Assembly: GCA_015680685.1 (NCBI GenBank)
Contig: MNCI01001925.1
Coordinates: forward strand, 1 to 64,000
Reading direction: 5' to 3'
DNA: 64,000 bases
From: Gnetum montanum
Lineage: Eukaryota > Streptophyta > Gnetopsida > Gnetales > Gnetaceae
The stretch's first letter is position 1; each line of letters begins with the position of its first letter. Positions 45,940 through 56,766 of this stretch are shown here, piece after piece. The notes beneath the pieces were generated by a model. The model saw nothing but the letters and a program-made list of their open reading frames with translations, had not been told where the DNA came from and searched no databases. The position numbers and the translations under genes were made by a program.

Positions 45940-47590
45940 ACAACATTTTCATGTAACACATGGAGCCATCACATCTCTCTTTATTTTTCTAAGAGGTGAT
46001 TTTAAATGGATTATGAGGCTTTTATAGGTCTTTCCACTTAATCTATTTAAGATTAATTCCTCTAATTTGATGAGGATTATCCCATGTGATTAGAATGATT
46101 ACATCTTATGGGCTTTTGATCATATGTCATTAGTCTTAAATATTCAAAAATTAAAATAATAAAAGTAAAAATAAAAATAAAAATAAAAAATTACAAACTA
46201 ATTAGGAAACCATTTTTTAGTGCCCAACTTATGCTAGTTTCTAATTTGAGTTAAGCCTTATCGACAAGCATCAGTGAAAAACTCAAATCTTGCCATTTTT
46301 TCATTCTCAAATTAACTGAAACAAAATGGATAGTTTGATTATTCTTCTAGGGAAACAACTTGGAATTACCTTTTTTCTTATTAAAAAATACAACAACAAA
46401 GAAAACATGCACAAGGCCAATTTCATAAGCATTAAGGACTAGAGTTGTTAATAATGTACTTTGGAGAGAGAAAGGAAAATATCAAGGCAATATTTGACAA
46501 ATTTTGTTAGTCAACACCATGCATACTATTTTTTGATAATCTTGATTCTATTACCATGTTATGTGAAAATGGTACTTGGGATGCAATGCATGAAATGTGT
46601 GGTGACAGCTTCAGGCATGCTAAGTATATGTTGAAGTCATAGTAAACCATGATGTTATACAAGTAGATAGCACCCATAGTCTCATATTCATAGATGTTGT
46701 AAGTATGTAGTTTACCTGTGGCATTGCACCATAATAGTAGCACATGGTGTGTTGAATGTTTAATATAACATTTTCCATGTAACACATAGGTTCATGACAT
46801 CTCTCTTTATTTTTTAAGAGGTAATTATAAATGAATTATGAGGCATTCATAAGTCTTTCCTCTTAACCTCTTTAACATTGATTCCTCTAATTTTGTGAGA
46901 ATCATCTCATGTGGTTGGAATGGCCATATCTTATGGGATTTTGGTCATATGTCATTTATTTTAAATATTCAAAAAATATAATAATAAATTTTAAAATAAG
47001 AATAAAAAATTATAAATTAATTATAAAACCATTTTTATTTAGTGTTAAACTTAGGCCAATTTCTAATTTGAGTTAGGCCTTATCTACAAGCATTAGAAAA
47101 ACACTTAATTCCTACCATTTCTACATTTTGAGATTAATTTAAACAAAATATAGATTTTGATTAATCTTATAGGTAGATAACTTAGAACTATCTTTGTTTT
47201 TAGTGAAAAATGTAACAACAAATACAACATGCACAAGGCAAGTGTCATAAGCATCAAGGACTAGAGTTGCTAATAATGAGATTAGAAGAGAGAAAGAAAA
47301 ATGTCAAGGAAATATTTGAGAAAGCTAATTAGTTAATGCCATGTGTACAATTTTTTGATGAACTGAATTTTTTGCCACATTGTGTAAAAATGGTGCTTAG
47401 GATGCAATGCATGAAACATCTAGTAGTAGCTTTAAACATGTTGGATGTATGTCAAAGTTGTAGTTGACTGCAATGTTGCATTAGTAGACAATGCTCATGG
47501 TCTCCTAGTCACATATGTCATAGATGCATAATTTTCTTATGACATTACGCTGCAATAGCAGCATGTGGCATACTAGCATAGGTGCCATAA
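45940..47590. repeat. Tandem duplication, two units of about 825-830 bp
   Basis: Unit 1 (about 45940-46765) and unit 2 (about 46766-47590) align from end to end in the same orientation. Shared words include ATGTAACACAT, ACATCTCTCTTTATTTTT, TCATATGTCATT, AACATGCACAAGGC, AAGGACTAGAGTTG and GGATGCAATGCATGAAA. Divergence is substantial, so the duplication is old. No domain is visible. The minus frame 46507-46785 is not conserved in unit 2. Confidence 0.8.
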
Positions 47591-48887
47591 TGTCAATGGT
47601 GCTAGTGTGAAAGCTACATATAGGTCACAACTACAATAGTCATAGCAGTAGAAAAATCCATAGTCATGCTTGTGAGAATCATTACAGGTATACTACTACA
47701 TGTGGAAGTGTAGGTAGATTGAATGCTCATAGTGTCATGCATGCTAGTTCAATCCTCTTGCTTATTCCTTTACTCTTATAAGGATTCCCCATGCCCTCTC
47801 TCTACCTTTGCTTTTGCTTACTTCAGTATTATTAGGAGATGCAAGTGTTATAGTGTTATAGTTTTATGTGGCTATAGCTTTGATAGGGCTAATGATCAAG
47901 TTGAACCAACCAATGTTCATATGTTTCTCTTGTGTGTACTTTAATCAAAGTCTTTTTGGGGTTTCAGCCCCACTAATGCTGCATTGCCTTCTAGAGTCGG
48001 GAAAATTTTAGGTCAATAAAATCATCAAATTATGGCTTATTCATTAATATTTCAAATAGCAATTGGTGGCAACTGGTTTTTGTCTATTCCAATATGAAGT
48101 TTCATTTTCATTACATTAAATGTCACATAGCCCAAGAAGGTTTAGAACATGTGGTAGCTATGATGTACATAAGGCAATGCAATAGGCTTTTGAAAGTTTC
48201 ATTTTGAAATTTTCTTGGGCTACCATTGAAACATATTTATTAATTATATTCTTATAACTTTATTGCTCAGTGCAAGTGTAGGCTGAACTAAAAGTAAACT
48301 TTTTTTTAACAATTATGTTTTGGTTAACTAAATAATGAAGTTATAAAATATCCTTAAGTTTTCAATGCCAAAAAATGTGTGTCGATTACATATGTCTGAG
48401 TTGCTTAAATGATAGTTATATAATAATGTTAGCCAATGAAATGTTTTTCCCTTCCCTTTTAATGAATAGGTAATGATTTTAGTTGGGATTGTTTACTTGT
48501 GTATAGGATGGAGAGAGCTAAGTAGCTATGCTCTAAAAAGTAGAAGGTATCAACAATAGTGGGGTCATCCAAGAATAAGGACTATTAAGGTAGAATCAAG
48601 GAGGGAGAACTAATAGAAGACTAGAACCTTCCAGAGCTATTAGACAAGAGTTCATCTAGTTTTAATTTTCCATCTTTGTCTAATTTATATAATGTATCTC
48701 CTAACTTTCCTTTGAACTTAGATATTTATATTTCCTTTTATTTAGTTCATTTCCCCCCAATATTAGATCAACAATTTTTAGATGAATAGAAGACTAAGTA
48801 TAGAGACTTACTAAAAGAGGTTTACCCCTCAAGGTATAATCAAGCAAGCTATTAGTCTAGGTGAAAGCAGTAAAAGCTCATTGTCAA
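47591..48887. other. Intergenic DNA, no gene seen
   Basis: No repeat ends or coding blocks were recognised. The plus frame 47723-47944 shows no domain. Confidence 0.5.
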
Positions 48888-49427
48888 GCTCGTAATCAAG
48901 TCGTACTCATGAGCATCCATTCCTTGACTATCCGTACACATCCTTAGATGCTCGTAATCAAGTTGTACTCATTCTGAAATGCGATGAGCATCCATTCCTC
49001 AACTATTCGTACATATTCATAGATGCTCGTAGTTAAGTCATACTCATACCGCATTCTAGGAGTTTAAGGGTGAGAGAGAGAAAGTGATAAATAACATTAA
49101 ATAAATCCTATTCCATACACTGCAAGGTTTATCCAAGAAGCTCGTCTTTATTGCCGTACACAACTTGTGTTTAGGTACAAGGTTGTTCGAATAAAGATCC
49201 GTTCACTGTAGGACTCCTACTGCGGGCACATGGAAAATATTCTATCTCTGGAGTGATCAAACTGACAGAGTTTCCCTACTTCTAGCCTAGATGATGAAAC
49301 AAGGGGAAGCTACCTCTTATTTATAGATATGGAGGTAGACTGTGATATCGCGTACATGATATCGTAGGGGACAACGTGATATTGTAGTGGCTGCGATATT
49401 GCGGCTCATGCAAATCGTCTCTCATCA
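48888..49427 (-). repeat. Truncated 3' LTR of element C
   Basis: It matches the right LTR from its tandem-repeat region to the CATCA end at 49427, but about 430 bp of the LTR 3' end is missing at the left. U3 holds four GATATC-like motifs (49340-49405) and the TATA box reads leftwards at 49326-49313. Confidence 0.8.
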
Positions 49428-49444
49428 TACCCCCATGACTGAAT
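49428..49444 (-). promoter_or_regulatory. Polypurine tract, element C
   Basis: On the minus strand ATTCAGTCATGGGGGTA abuts the 3' LTR, matching A and D. Confidence 0.75.
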
Positions 49445-49609
49445 GAAAACTCATCCTCGGGTTCCTTACAATAATATCGGGAAGGTATGGAATTATTGAG
49501 GGGAATGGAACTAATGGGATGACATGTGAATGGATCATAATTACAAGAGTTGACAAAACTGGTGTTCATGACAACAAGGGTGAACACCTTATTACATTGA
49601 CATCAGGCC

Positions 49610-49789
49610 TTATTTGGCAGCTGAGAAAGAGAGATAGAAAGAAGTGTTGTTGTTGAAAACGCCAAGATTGCGCCTTACATTGTCCATTGGTAAGCATGCC
49701 ATCGATCTTTCTCCTTGCATAGCTTCTTCCAGCACTGCTCCATTCCAATTGTTTGCTCCAGGTCCAATACGTTGTTGTATGATTTCCAT
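49610..49789 (-). pseudogene. ORF2 stub of element C
   Basis: The ATG at 49789 follows an intron acceptor exactly as in A and D, but only about 60 codons (MEIIQQRIGPGANNWNGAVL...) are open before a stop, and sequence resembling A's 3' untranslated region follows. The globular and coiled-coil domains are absent, so an internal deletion or a replacement is likely. Confidence 0.5.
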
Positions 49790-49849
49790 CTGCACACATA
49801 ACAAAATATTATATTAGCAAGGGTCAATGAATCATCATGTAATTAATAC
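49790..49849 (-). other. Mini-intron before the ORF2 ATG, element C
   Basis: A 60-base interval starts AAG|GTATTAATT, has a TTGCTAATAT branch-like sequence and ends TGTGTGCAG directly before ATG. The structure parallels 21460-21513 in element A. Confidence 0.55.
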
Positions 49850-51200
49850 CTTGCTTTAGTGTAAGTCCATTGGCTGAGTTGTGGTATGGCTTATATGGAT
49901 CTGGAGATATATTAATGATGACTACCAAAGGTGTAGGGGTAGGAGAGAATTGAAAAAATTCAGGACTAAGAGGAAATCGACGAAAAAGTTGGGCCCTGTA
50001 CCCCCATGACTAATCGAGAACCTTCAGTAGCGTTATAATGGAGAAAGAAAAGGAGTAAGAAGGATAGATAAAAAGAGACAACAGTAACATCAATAAAGTG
50101 GATGTCAAGATGGAAATGAACAAAATAAAATTAATTGCAAAAATGTTAGGGAATAGAAGTTAACTAGTGCACCAAAGAGGAATGTCAGTGGGTCCTCCCC
50201 AAAGCAGGCTCATGCCCTTAATGCCTTGAAAAACCCACATTCGAAGAGTCCATAGGCTATAGGAATGTCAATTGGAACAAGAGTTAAAGTCTTAACCACA
50301 AGTGTTTACCAAAAGGAAAACAAGGCATCTACCAAAATATATACACTAATGATACAATCAGCAATGAGGTGAAGAATGGAGAGAAGGATGAGGAGAATAG
50401 AATGGAATGGAATCCCAAGAACAAGATGGTGTACAACCCCTTGTGTGTTGCATGATTATTGTGACTTGGCAGATCTCATTCCAACTCCGGCCTCAAAAAA
50501 ACCACTTCCAGTGACTTTGCATCAATGCATTCGGCCAAACCATCCTCTTAAAGTAACAAGAATGCCTTCCCCAAGAGTCACCACCATTCTGATAAAACAA
50601 GGAGGGAATGGGAAGCAAGAAGGTCCTTAGTTAGAGGGAAAATTTTTAGTTCCATAACCAGTGCTTGTAGCCCAAGAGATTATTTGGTCCAAGGGGTGTG
50701 CTTTGAATTCTCACTTTTTCTTCTCTCTTTTCTCTTTTTCTTTTCTTCTTCTTTGTTCTCTTCCTCTTTTTTTTTTGATTTTTGTGTTTTGTGTTTTTAT
50801 GTGTGAGAACCACACCATGCAAAGACTTTGTTATTTTTATTTTCTTAGCTTCTCGATGATTGGGTAACATCGGACGGTAAGAAAACTCAAGAAGAAAACA
50901 TCCAAGCACCCAAGAGAATTGCCAACACAAAAGCATCAAGTTTCTTTGAAGTCACACCCTTTTCAATCCTTGAGTCCTTCCTTAGTTTGAGAAATGCCCA
51001 GTCACCAATTCGTTAAAGTTCTTATTAGAAGGGGACTGTACATTTCTAAGGCGAGAGAGACCATAGAAACGGGTGAATGGATGGATGAAGTGATCTCATT
51101 GCCTACCATATCAAAAGAAACATACCTTAGTATCAACATTGTGACTTAAAGGTAAAACTCAAACATTAGCAATCAATGTGAAAGCAGTTCATACCATCAT
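49850..51200 (-). other. Conserved non-coding spacer of element C
   Basis: Blocks shared with A and D occur in the same order when read leftwards: GGGTGTGACTTCAAAG (50960-50945), GATGTTACCCA (near 50870-50860), and a CTTTGGGGAGGACCCACTG block (50226-50185). A second polypurine-like GATTAGTCATGGGGGTACAG lies at about 50016-49997. No clear internal TATA box was found, unlike A and D. Confidence 0.55.
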
Positions 51201-51239
51201 AGAGAACACTTATTATGAGACAAACTTACAGGGTGGATC

Positions 51240-51316
51240 ACACACACACACACACACACACACACANNNNNNNNNNNNNNNNNNNNNNNNNNNNNNNNNN
51301 NNNNNNNNNNNNNNNN
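51240..51316. repeat. (CA)n microsatellite and 50-N assembly gap
   Basis: A CA repeat at 51240-51266 runs into 50 Ns (51267-51316), a fixed-size placeholder. The 3' end of the element C protease ORF lies in this gap. Confidence 0.9.
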
Positions 51317-52106
51317 GAGTAGCTGTCAACCACGGGGTATCTACTACTGGTTGGGTTGCTACATATAGGCATCTTTGTTTCATATTTTCAAGGGCACACT
51401 TGTTGCATGGAGGAGATGAGCATCCCTCCATGTCATCACCTGATGAATCACTGTATGTGATGTATGGAACTTTCCTCTTCTCGATCTTTCTGTAAATGTT
51501 TATCTTAGAAATTTCCAAGGAAAGATCATGAATGCCTAGGCATGCATCTACTATGCTCAGCCATGCCCTTCCCATTATAATTGGGAAGTCCCCTTCATTT
51601 TTGTTTAGTTCAATCACTAGGAAATCAGCTGGGTAGGGCCAACCACACACAGTGGTAATGATGTCCTCCACTAATCCCAAGGGAATGGTGATGGACTGGT
51701 CTACCAACTCTAGTTGGATGTTGCTCTTCTTAAGTTGGGGCAGGTTCCAGGCGTGATACATCTCTCGTGAAATCAAGTTGACTCTGGAACCTGAGTCAAG
51801 AAGAGCCCTATGTGGTTCATTTCTGGTGATTTGTAAATAGATAAAGGGACTCCTAGGGTCAGTTAGTTTTCTAGGAAGGTGGCCTACCTTAATCCAGTCG
51901 ATTACGGTATGTGTTAACATAACTGTATGCCTTAAGCTTTGATTTTGGACTGAAGGGAGCACCAAAGTGTTAGATGGTGGAGGAGTGTACATAGACTCAA
52001 CCGCTTGTTGTTGTGAGAGCTTATCTAGGCTTTTGGTTTTGAAGAAAGGTCTTTTCTTTTTATAGTTGTCAGAATTAGCAGCGGGTTGAATATTTACTGC
52101 TCTCAT
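51317..52106 (-). pseudogene. Protease region of element C ORF1
   Basis: The open frame has ALLDSGSRVNLIS at residues 101-113 (active-site Asp-Ser-Gly near 51797-51789) and FPIIMGRAWLSIVDA at 174-188, the two conserved blocks of retropepsin-like proteases in plant Ty3/gypsy elements. It is the least damaged coding piece in any of these elements. The start at 52106 is only the first Met of the piece; it probably belongs to one gag-protease ORF broken at 52165 by an assembly scar. The protease would process gag. Confidence 0.75.
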
Positions 52107-54484
52107 AGCATGGCATTACTGCAGTTGAGTAGGAAGTTCCCCTTGCATTGTTGGAGTAGGAGGTNTAGTTGAGTAGGAAGTTCCCCTTGCATTGTTGGAG
52201 TAGGAGGTGTTATGGGAACTACTAGTGGGAGAGGTGCGGATGGATTAGGAGGATGGTGTGGGTATGGATCGTCTCCCAGAGGAGAAGGAGTCCTCCTAAA
52301 GTACTCCCAAACTTGGTAGTGACGTTGGGGAGTTGTGTGACCCATAGAGTCACTTGGAGAAATCGGTTGCTCCACATAATAACCATATGGATCAGGTTGC
52401 TGATAAGGGTACTGTTATTTCGGTGGTGGCATTCCCCATGACTATGGGTATTGCCACTGCTGATGCTGTCTGACGGGTTGTGGTGGAGTTCCACTTGGAT
52501 AATACGTTAACGGTTGGTGGAACTGCCTTGGGTTACCTTGTGGATAAGGTAACCTTCGGGGTGTTTTCCATTGGTTGAGTCTTGGATTAAGCACATACAC
52601 CCCAGAATCTTGTAAATGTGAGATGATTGGACAACATCCCTTAGGATGGTCATAGTGGTAGATCTCACATCTACCGTCATCATCTGTGTCTGATTCTACA
52701 ACCACATCAGAGTTAGTGATTTTTCCCTTACCCTTGTTATGTGCAGGGCCTAAATTTCTCCACTTTGTCTTACCTTTATTACTACTTTGTTCTTCCTTAG
52801 ACTCTTCTACGATTTTTAGGATAGTTTCAATTTTTGAGTCTAAGGAGCTCCATACTTCTTCTACCTTAGCCGCTACTTCTGTTGTTAGTTTTTGAAGTGG
52901 CAAGGTTTTCCTATTCACCAACTCTTCAATTGGTGACTCATCCTTTTCATCGCAAAATTTCACTCCCTCCCTTCAAAGGGAGGAATCATGGTTGTACTCT
53001 TCCACACTTTCCCTTTTGCATAGCTCACCTTCTTTGTTTGCTACTTGTTCCAACAAGAGATGTACTTCATGGACTCTAAGTTGTGATAGTCTCCCTTGTG
53101 CATAAGTCACAAGGGTACTTTGAGTCTCATGCCTTAGCCCATCCATGATGTGATGAAGTTGATCTCGCTGTGCGTAACCATGGCCCAGGCAATGATGTAA
53201 CAATGTGTAGTAGCGGGCCATGATAGCATCCAAGGGTTCACGATGACCTTGCTTCCATCCTTGGATCTGCTTACACAAGTTAGACACTTAGGAGTACATT
53301 TAATACTTATCATTGAACAACTCTAACATCATACTCCACCTCCTGATGGTTTCTAGTTCTAAGGACTAGTACCAGCTCTTTGCTTCTTTGGTGAGTGTCC
53401 TGGGAAACAACTTAAGTTTTTTCCACTTGTTCTCTATGTTTTGCAAGGCATAGGCATTGTGGAATGCCTGTAAATGATGTTGCGGGTCAACGTTGTATCC
53501 CCGTTCAAATCGTGGGATGTTGTTCATGTCTAACCATTTGATCCGACTATCTTTTAAATGCCTTGTGGGAATTCTAACAGCCTCTGTTATGTTAAGCATA
53601 CTTTGGATTGCAAGTATGGGCTCATCATGATCATCTACTTAATGATGCCTGTGATTTCTTCGTTGTTCCCTACTTTCCCTTTGTTCATGTCCTTGTCCTC
53701 TCTCTCGACTCTCTCATCGAGGTTTTTCATTTTTCTTACTTTTATCCCCTCCATTATGCTCTTCATGATTGCACCCAGAGGTGGAAGGAGAGGGTGAGTG
53801 ATGTGACGAAGGAGAAGAAGGAGAACCATCGCCACAATGATGTTTCTTGCCTTCTCTTCTATGGCTCTAGCCCCGATCGTGATGGCGATCTAAGTGCCCA
53901 TCCTTGTATTTTATTGTTGTTCCTTCTGTGAACAATTGATGTTCACGAGTATCAGAACCAAGGATATGTATCATGGATCATAGGTTCTGATACCCTACCT
54001 CCTCACTTTCGTTAAGAGAGGGAACATCTCTTGAAAGTGAACAAGTTATAAGTGGTTCACCATCTATAGTTTTACTTAGGACGTGCAAGACCTCTTTGTC
54101 CTTCAACAGTGTATGTTGGCTCTCCTTCCTTAAGTCCCTCATACGTTGTGCTTCTGTGGGATAATAATCCCTCATGTAAAAGTCTTCCACAATGTATTTA
54201 GCATATAACTCTGTCATGCCTATCTGTGCCAAAGCATAGAAGAGCATGTTAGAGGCTGATCGATCGGGAGGTAACATGATGTTACCTTGCAAATCTCTCC
54301 AGTGCATCTATTTGTCTTGATGAAGGATAAAGGTAAAGTTTGGAATATACTCATCGGGATGAGTATAGACTATTCGGTATTGTTTAGGACTTGGCTGATT
54401 TCGGCTATGTGTTTTTGATTATCTACTGTCTTTTGTATTATCCCTAGGTGATGTGCTCTTGTGAGAAGAAGAAGAAGAAGACAT
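52107..54484 (-). pseudogene. ORF1 of element C: gag
   Basis: The ATG at 54484 opens MSSSSSSHKSTSPRD. An N-terminal domain not present in A or D follows (54307-53978: WRDLQGNIMLPPDRSASNML and YYPTEAQRMRDLRKESQ). Then come a charged linker (53835-53635), the gag core (53599-53366: NVDPQHHLQAFHNAYALQNI and KKLKLFPRTL), a segment with REPLDAIMARYYTLLHHCLG (53287-52973), and a degenerate Cys/His box reading CEIYHYDHPKGCC (about 52673-52635) with a Pro/Gln-rich tail. Breaks between these pieces are stops and shifts. Domain order matches ORF1 of A and D. Confidence 0.75.
52123..52208. repeat. 42-bp duplication around a single N (assembly scar)
   Basis: The 42 bases at 52123-52164 recur identically at 52167-52208 around an N at 52165, the same signature as at 244. 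It shifts the frame between gag and protease of element C and is probably artificial. Confidence 0.8.
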
Positions 54485-54603
54485 AATGTCTTATAGGTGC
54501 TAATTACCATTATATAATTTTTTATCTTGATTAACCCGAAGGTTCGTTTAGGCTACGATGTGAGTGATATCCTTTATGTTCTATTTAGTGCACAAAAACT
54601 TAG

Positions 54604-54621
54604 TCCCTGGCAATGACACCA
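54604..54621 (-). promoter_or_regulatory. Primer binding site (tRNA-Asp type), element C
   Basis: On the minus strand TGGTGTCATTGCCAGGGA lies one base from the LTR, the same position as in A and D, with four transition differences from the tRNA-Asp complement. Confidence 0.7.
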
Positions 54622-54622
54622 T

Positions 54623-55608
54623 TGATGAGTGGTGAGGTACCCCTACACTCAACCATATGAAACGAGCGTAGCACATGAGATTTGGTTAAACTCTGCAGAC
54701 TAAGTGCCTACATGCCCCATGGAACACTTAGGGTTAATCATTCATTATCTTCCTAGACTTACTTGTAGTTGTCATAGTGTATGGTTAAGTAAGTCCGAGG
54801 TATATGATTTTTATAGTCTTTTATCTTTTTCTCCTATTCTATTGAGGTGAAGCATTGAGAAACTAACTAACTCTAACTAATGACCTAAGTCTAAATTAAC
54901 TAGTGTTAGCATCCATTCCCACTTACTGTACACACCCTAAACTGATGCAACCTCTACTACCAAACGTTAATCGTCACTAGGATTACCACGTGTAACGCGC
55001 ATGCTCGAAGTGATCATACTGAGGCACCTAACTAGCCTAAGTGCGATGAGTAGCTGATTCCTTGACTATCTATACACATCTTTAGATGCTCGTAATCAAG
55101 TCGTACTCATGAGCATCTATTCCTTGACTATCCATACACATCCTTAGATGCTTGTAATCAAGTTGTACTCATTTCGCAATGCGATGAGCATCCATTCCTC
55201 AACTATCCGTACACATCCTTAGATGCTTGTAGTTAAGTCGTACTCATACCGCATTCTAGGAGTTTGAGGGTGAGAGAGAGAAAGTGATAAATAACATTAA
55301 ATAAATCCTATTCCATGCACTGCAAGGTTTATCCAAGAAGCTCATCTTTATTTCTGTACACAACTTGTGTTTAGGTACAAGGTTTGCTCGAATAAAGATC
55401 CGTTCATTGTAGGACTCCTACTACGGGCACATGGAAAATATTCTATCTCTGGAGTGATCAAACTGCGAGAGTTTCCCTACTTCTAGCCTAGATGATGAAA
55501 CAAGGGGAAGCCACCTCTTATTTATAGATATGGTGGAGGACCAAGATATTGCAGCGGCCGCGATATTGTGTATACAATATTGCAGCTCATGTGAATCGCG
55601 TCTCATCA
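54623..55608 (-). repeat. 5' LTR of element C with internal tandem repeats
   Basis: This 986-bp LTR has TGATGAGTGG at the left and CATCA at the right. Three degenerate copies of a roughly 65-75-bp unit (core CTTGACTATCC...ACACATC...AGATGCT...TAGTCGTACTCA-like) lie at 55043-55250. The TATA box reads leftwards at 55527-55513 and three GATATT-type motifs lie at 55545-55585. Confidence 0.85.
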
Positions 55609-56736
55609 ACTAGATTATTGCTTTAATTTCATGTAATTTACTTTATCAATAGTTTAATCTATAGTAGTATTTTTTAAATTTTTTTCCTTATGGTTTACCA
55701 ACAAGATCTATTTTCTTTCTACACTTTTAATTTTTAGTTTGGATTGATAAATCCTTCATTAATTAAAAACAACACTTTAAAAATTAAGTTACTTAATATG
55801 TTTTAACCAAATGCTTTGATAATTGAAATAGAAACATCTTAAATAATTCTAGCTACTCATACATTGTGATTTCATCTAAAAGGAGCATTTTAATTTATGT
55901 ATATTTTAGTTTGCATTATAAACTACTTGAATTTAATTTTTTCTCTAAGAATTTCTAAATTTTAAACCAACTTTTATTTTAAAGATATTTATTTCTCAAT
56001 CACCAATTTAATAATAACCCTTGACAAGTTGAGACTATTCTTGGGTTCCCATACTCATATGGGAGATGCCCTAAGATTTTGTTTTCTAAAATGTGTTTTT
56101 GAAGGGTGTTTATTATAACACAATTTAATGCATCAACAAAACCATGAAAATACCAAAAATACAAACTTCATGTAGATCTCATGAATCCATGACTTCATTC
56201 ATTTATTCATTCATTCATTTGTTCATATCATGTTGGACTATGACGAGTCATCCTTGTCCAAGGAGGTCATAACTATATGACATGGTGTTAGGCCATCAAA
56301 ATTATGACTAGAAGCCATTTTCTACTTTCTCTAGGAGGCATTTCACTCTATCCCTTAGGGGATTACACTGTGTTAATGTGTGTGTGTATGAGAATTACAA
56401 CTTATTCCACCAAGGATGACAATGCATGTATGGTATTTTTTTTACTTTATTCTCATATTTATAAACTACATAAAAATATATTATATAAAATTATAAATAT
56501 TCTATCTACTCTAACCATAGTAACATGGGTGTATCATGTAGTATATGTATCATATCTCTTTTGTATTTATTGAATATAACAATATACACAAGTTTACTTT
56601 GCAATTCACATTAACATAGTCTTTAGATGTTAATGAATGGATTGCACTACACTCTGTATGATATATTCCCATTAACCACAAGTAGGACTCCTATCACTAA
56701 TAGAATTAAACTTGTGACTTTGGGTTACTAGGCTAA
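55609..56736. other. Intergenic DNA, no gene seen
   Basis: AT-rich sequence with (ATTC)n-like runs near 56196-56220. The plus frame 56304-56573 has no domain. Confidence 0.5.
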
Positions 56737-56766
56737 TGTAACACCTTACCCTACCTAGGGTAAGGT
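56737..56766. repeat. Perfect 11-bp inverted repeat next to TGTAACACC
   Basis: ACCTTACCCTA (56743-56753) and its exact complement TAGGGTAAGGT (56756-56766) are separated by CC. The preceding TGTAACACC resembles the 5' end of many chromovirus LTRs. Whether an LTR starts here could not be confirmed because no second copy is in the window. Confidence 0.6.

Larger units (their letters stand above)
48888..55608 (-). mobile_element. LTR retrotransposon C (gag-protease, no RT)
   Basis: Read leftwards: 5' LTR (55608-54623), tRNA-Asp-type primer site, ORF1 encoding gag plus protease, conserved spacer, mini-intron, an ORF2 stub, polypurine tract, and a truncated 3' LTR (49427-48888). No RT, RNase H or integrase block lies in the 5.2-kb interior. 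Two assembly scars (52165 and the 50-N gap at 51267-51316) lie inside ORF1. Relative to A and D it keeps protease but has lost almost all of ORF2. Confidence 0.85.

Noticed and set aside
56690-56740. Third tRNA-like SINE head (TAGCCTAGTAA with GTTTAATTC)
   Set aside because: A and B box-like words are only about 24 bases apart, too close for a tRNA-type promoter.
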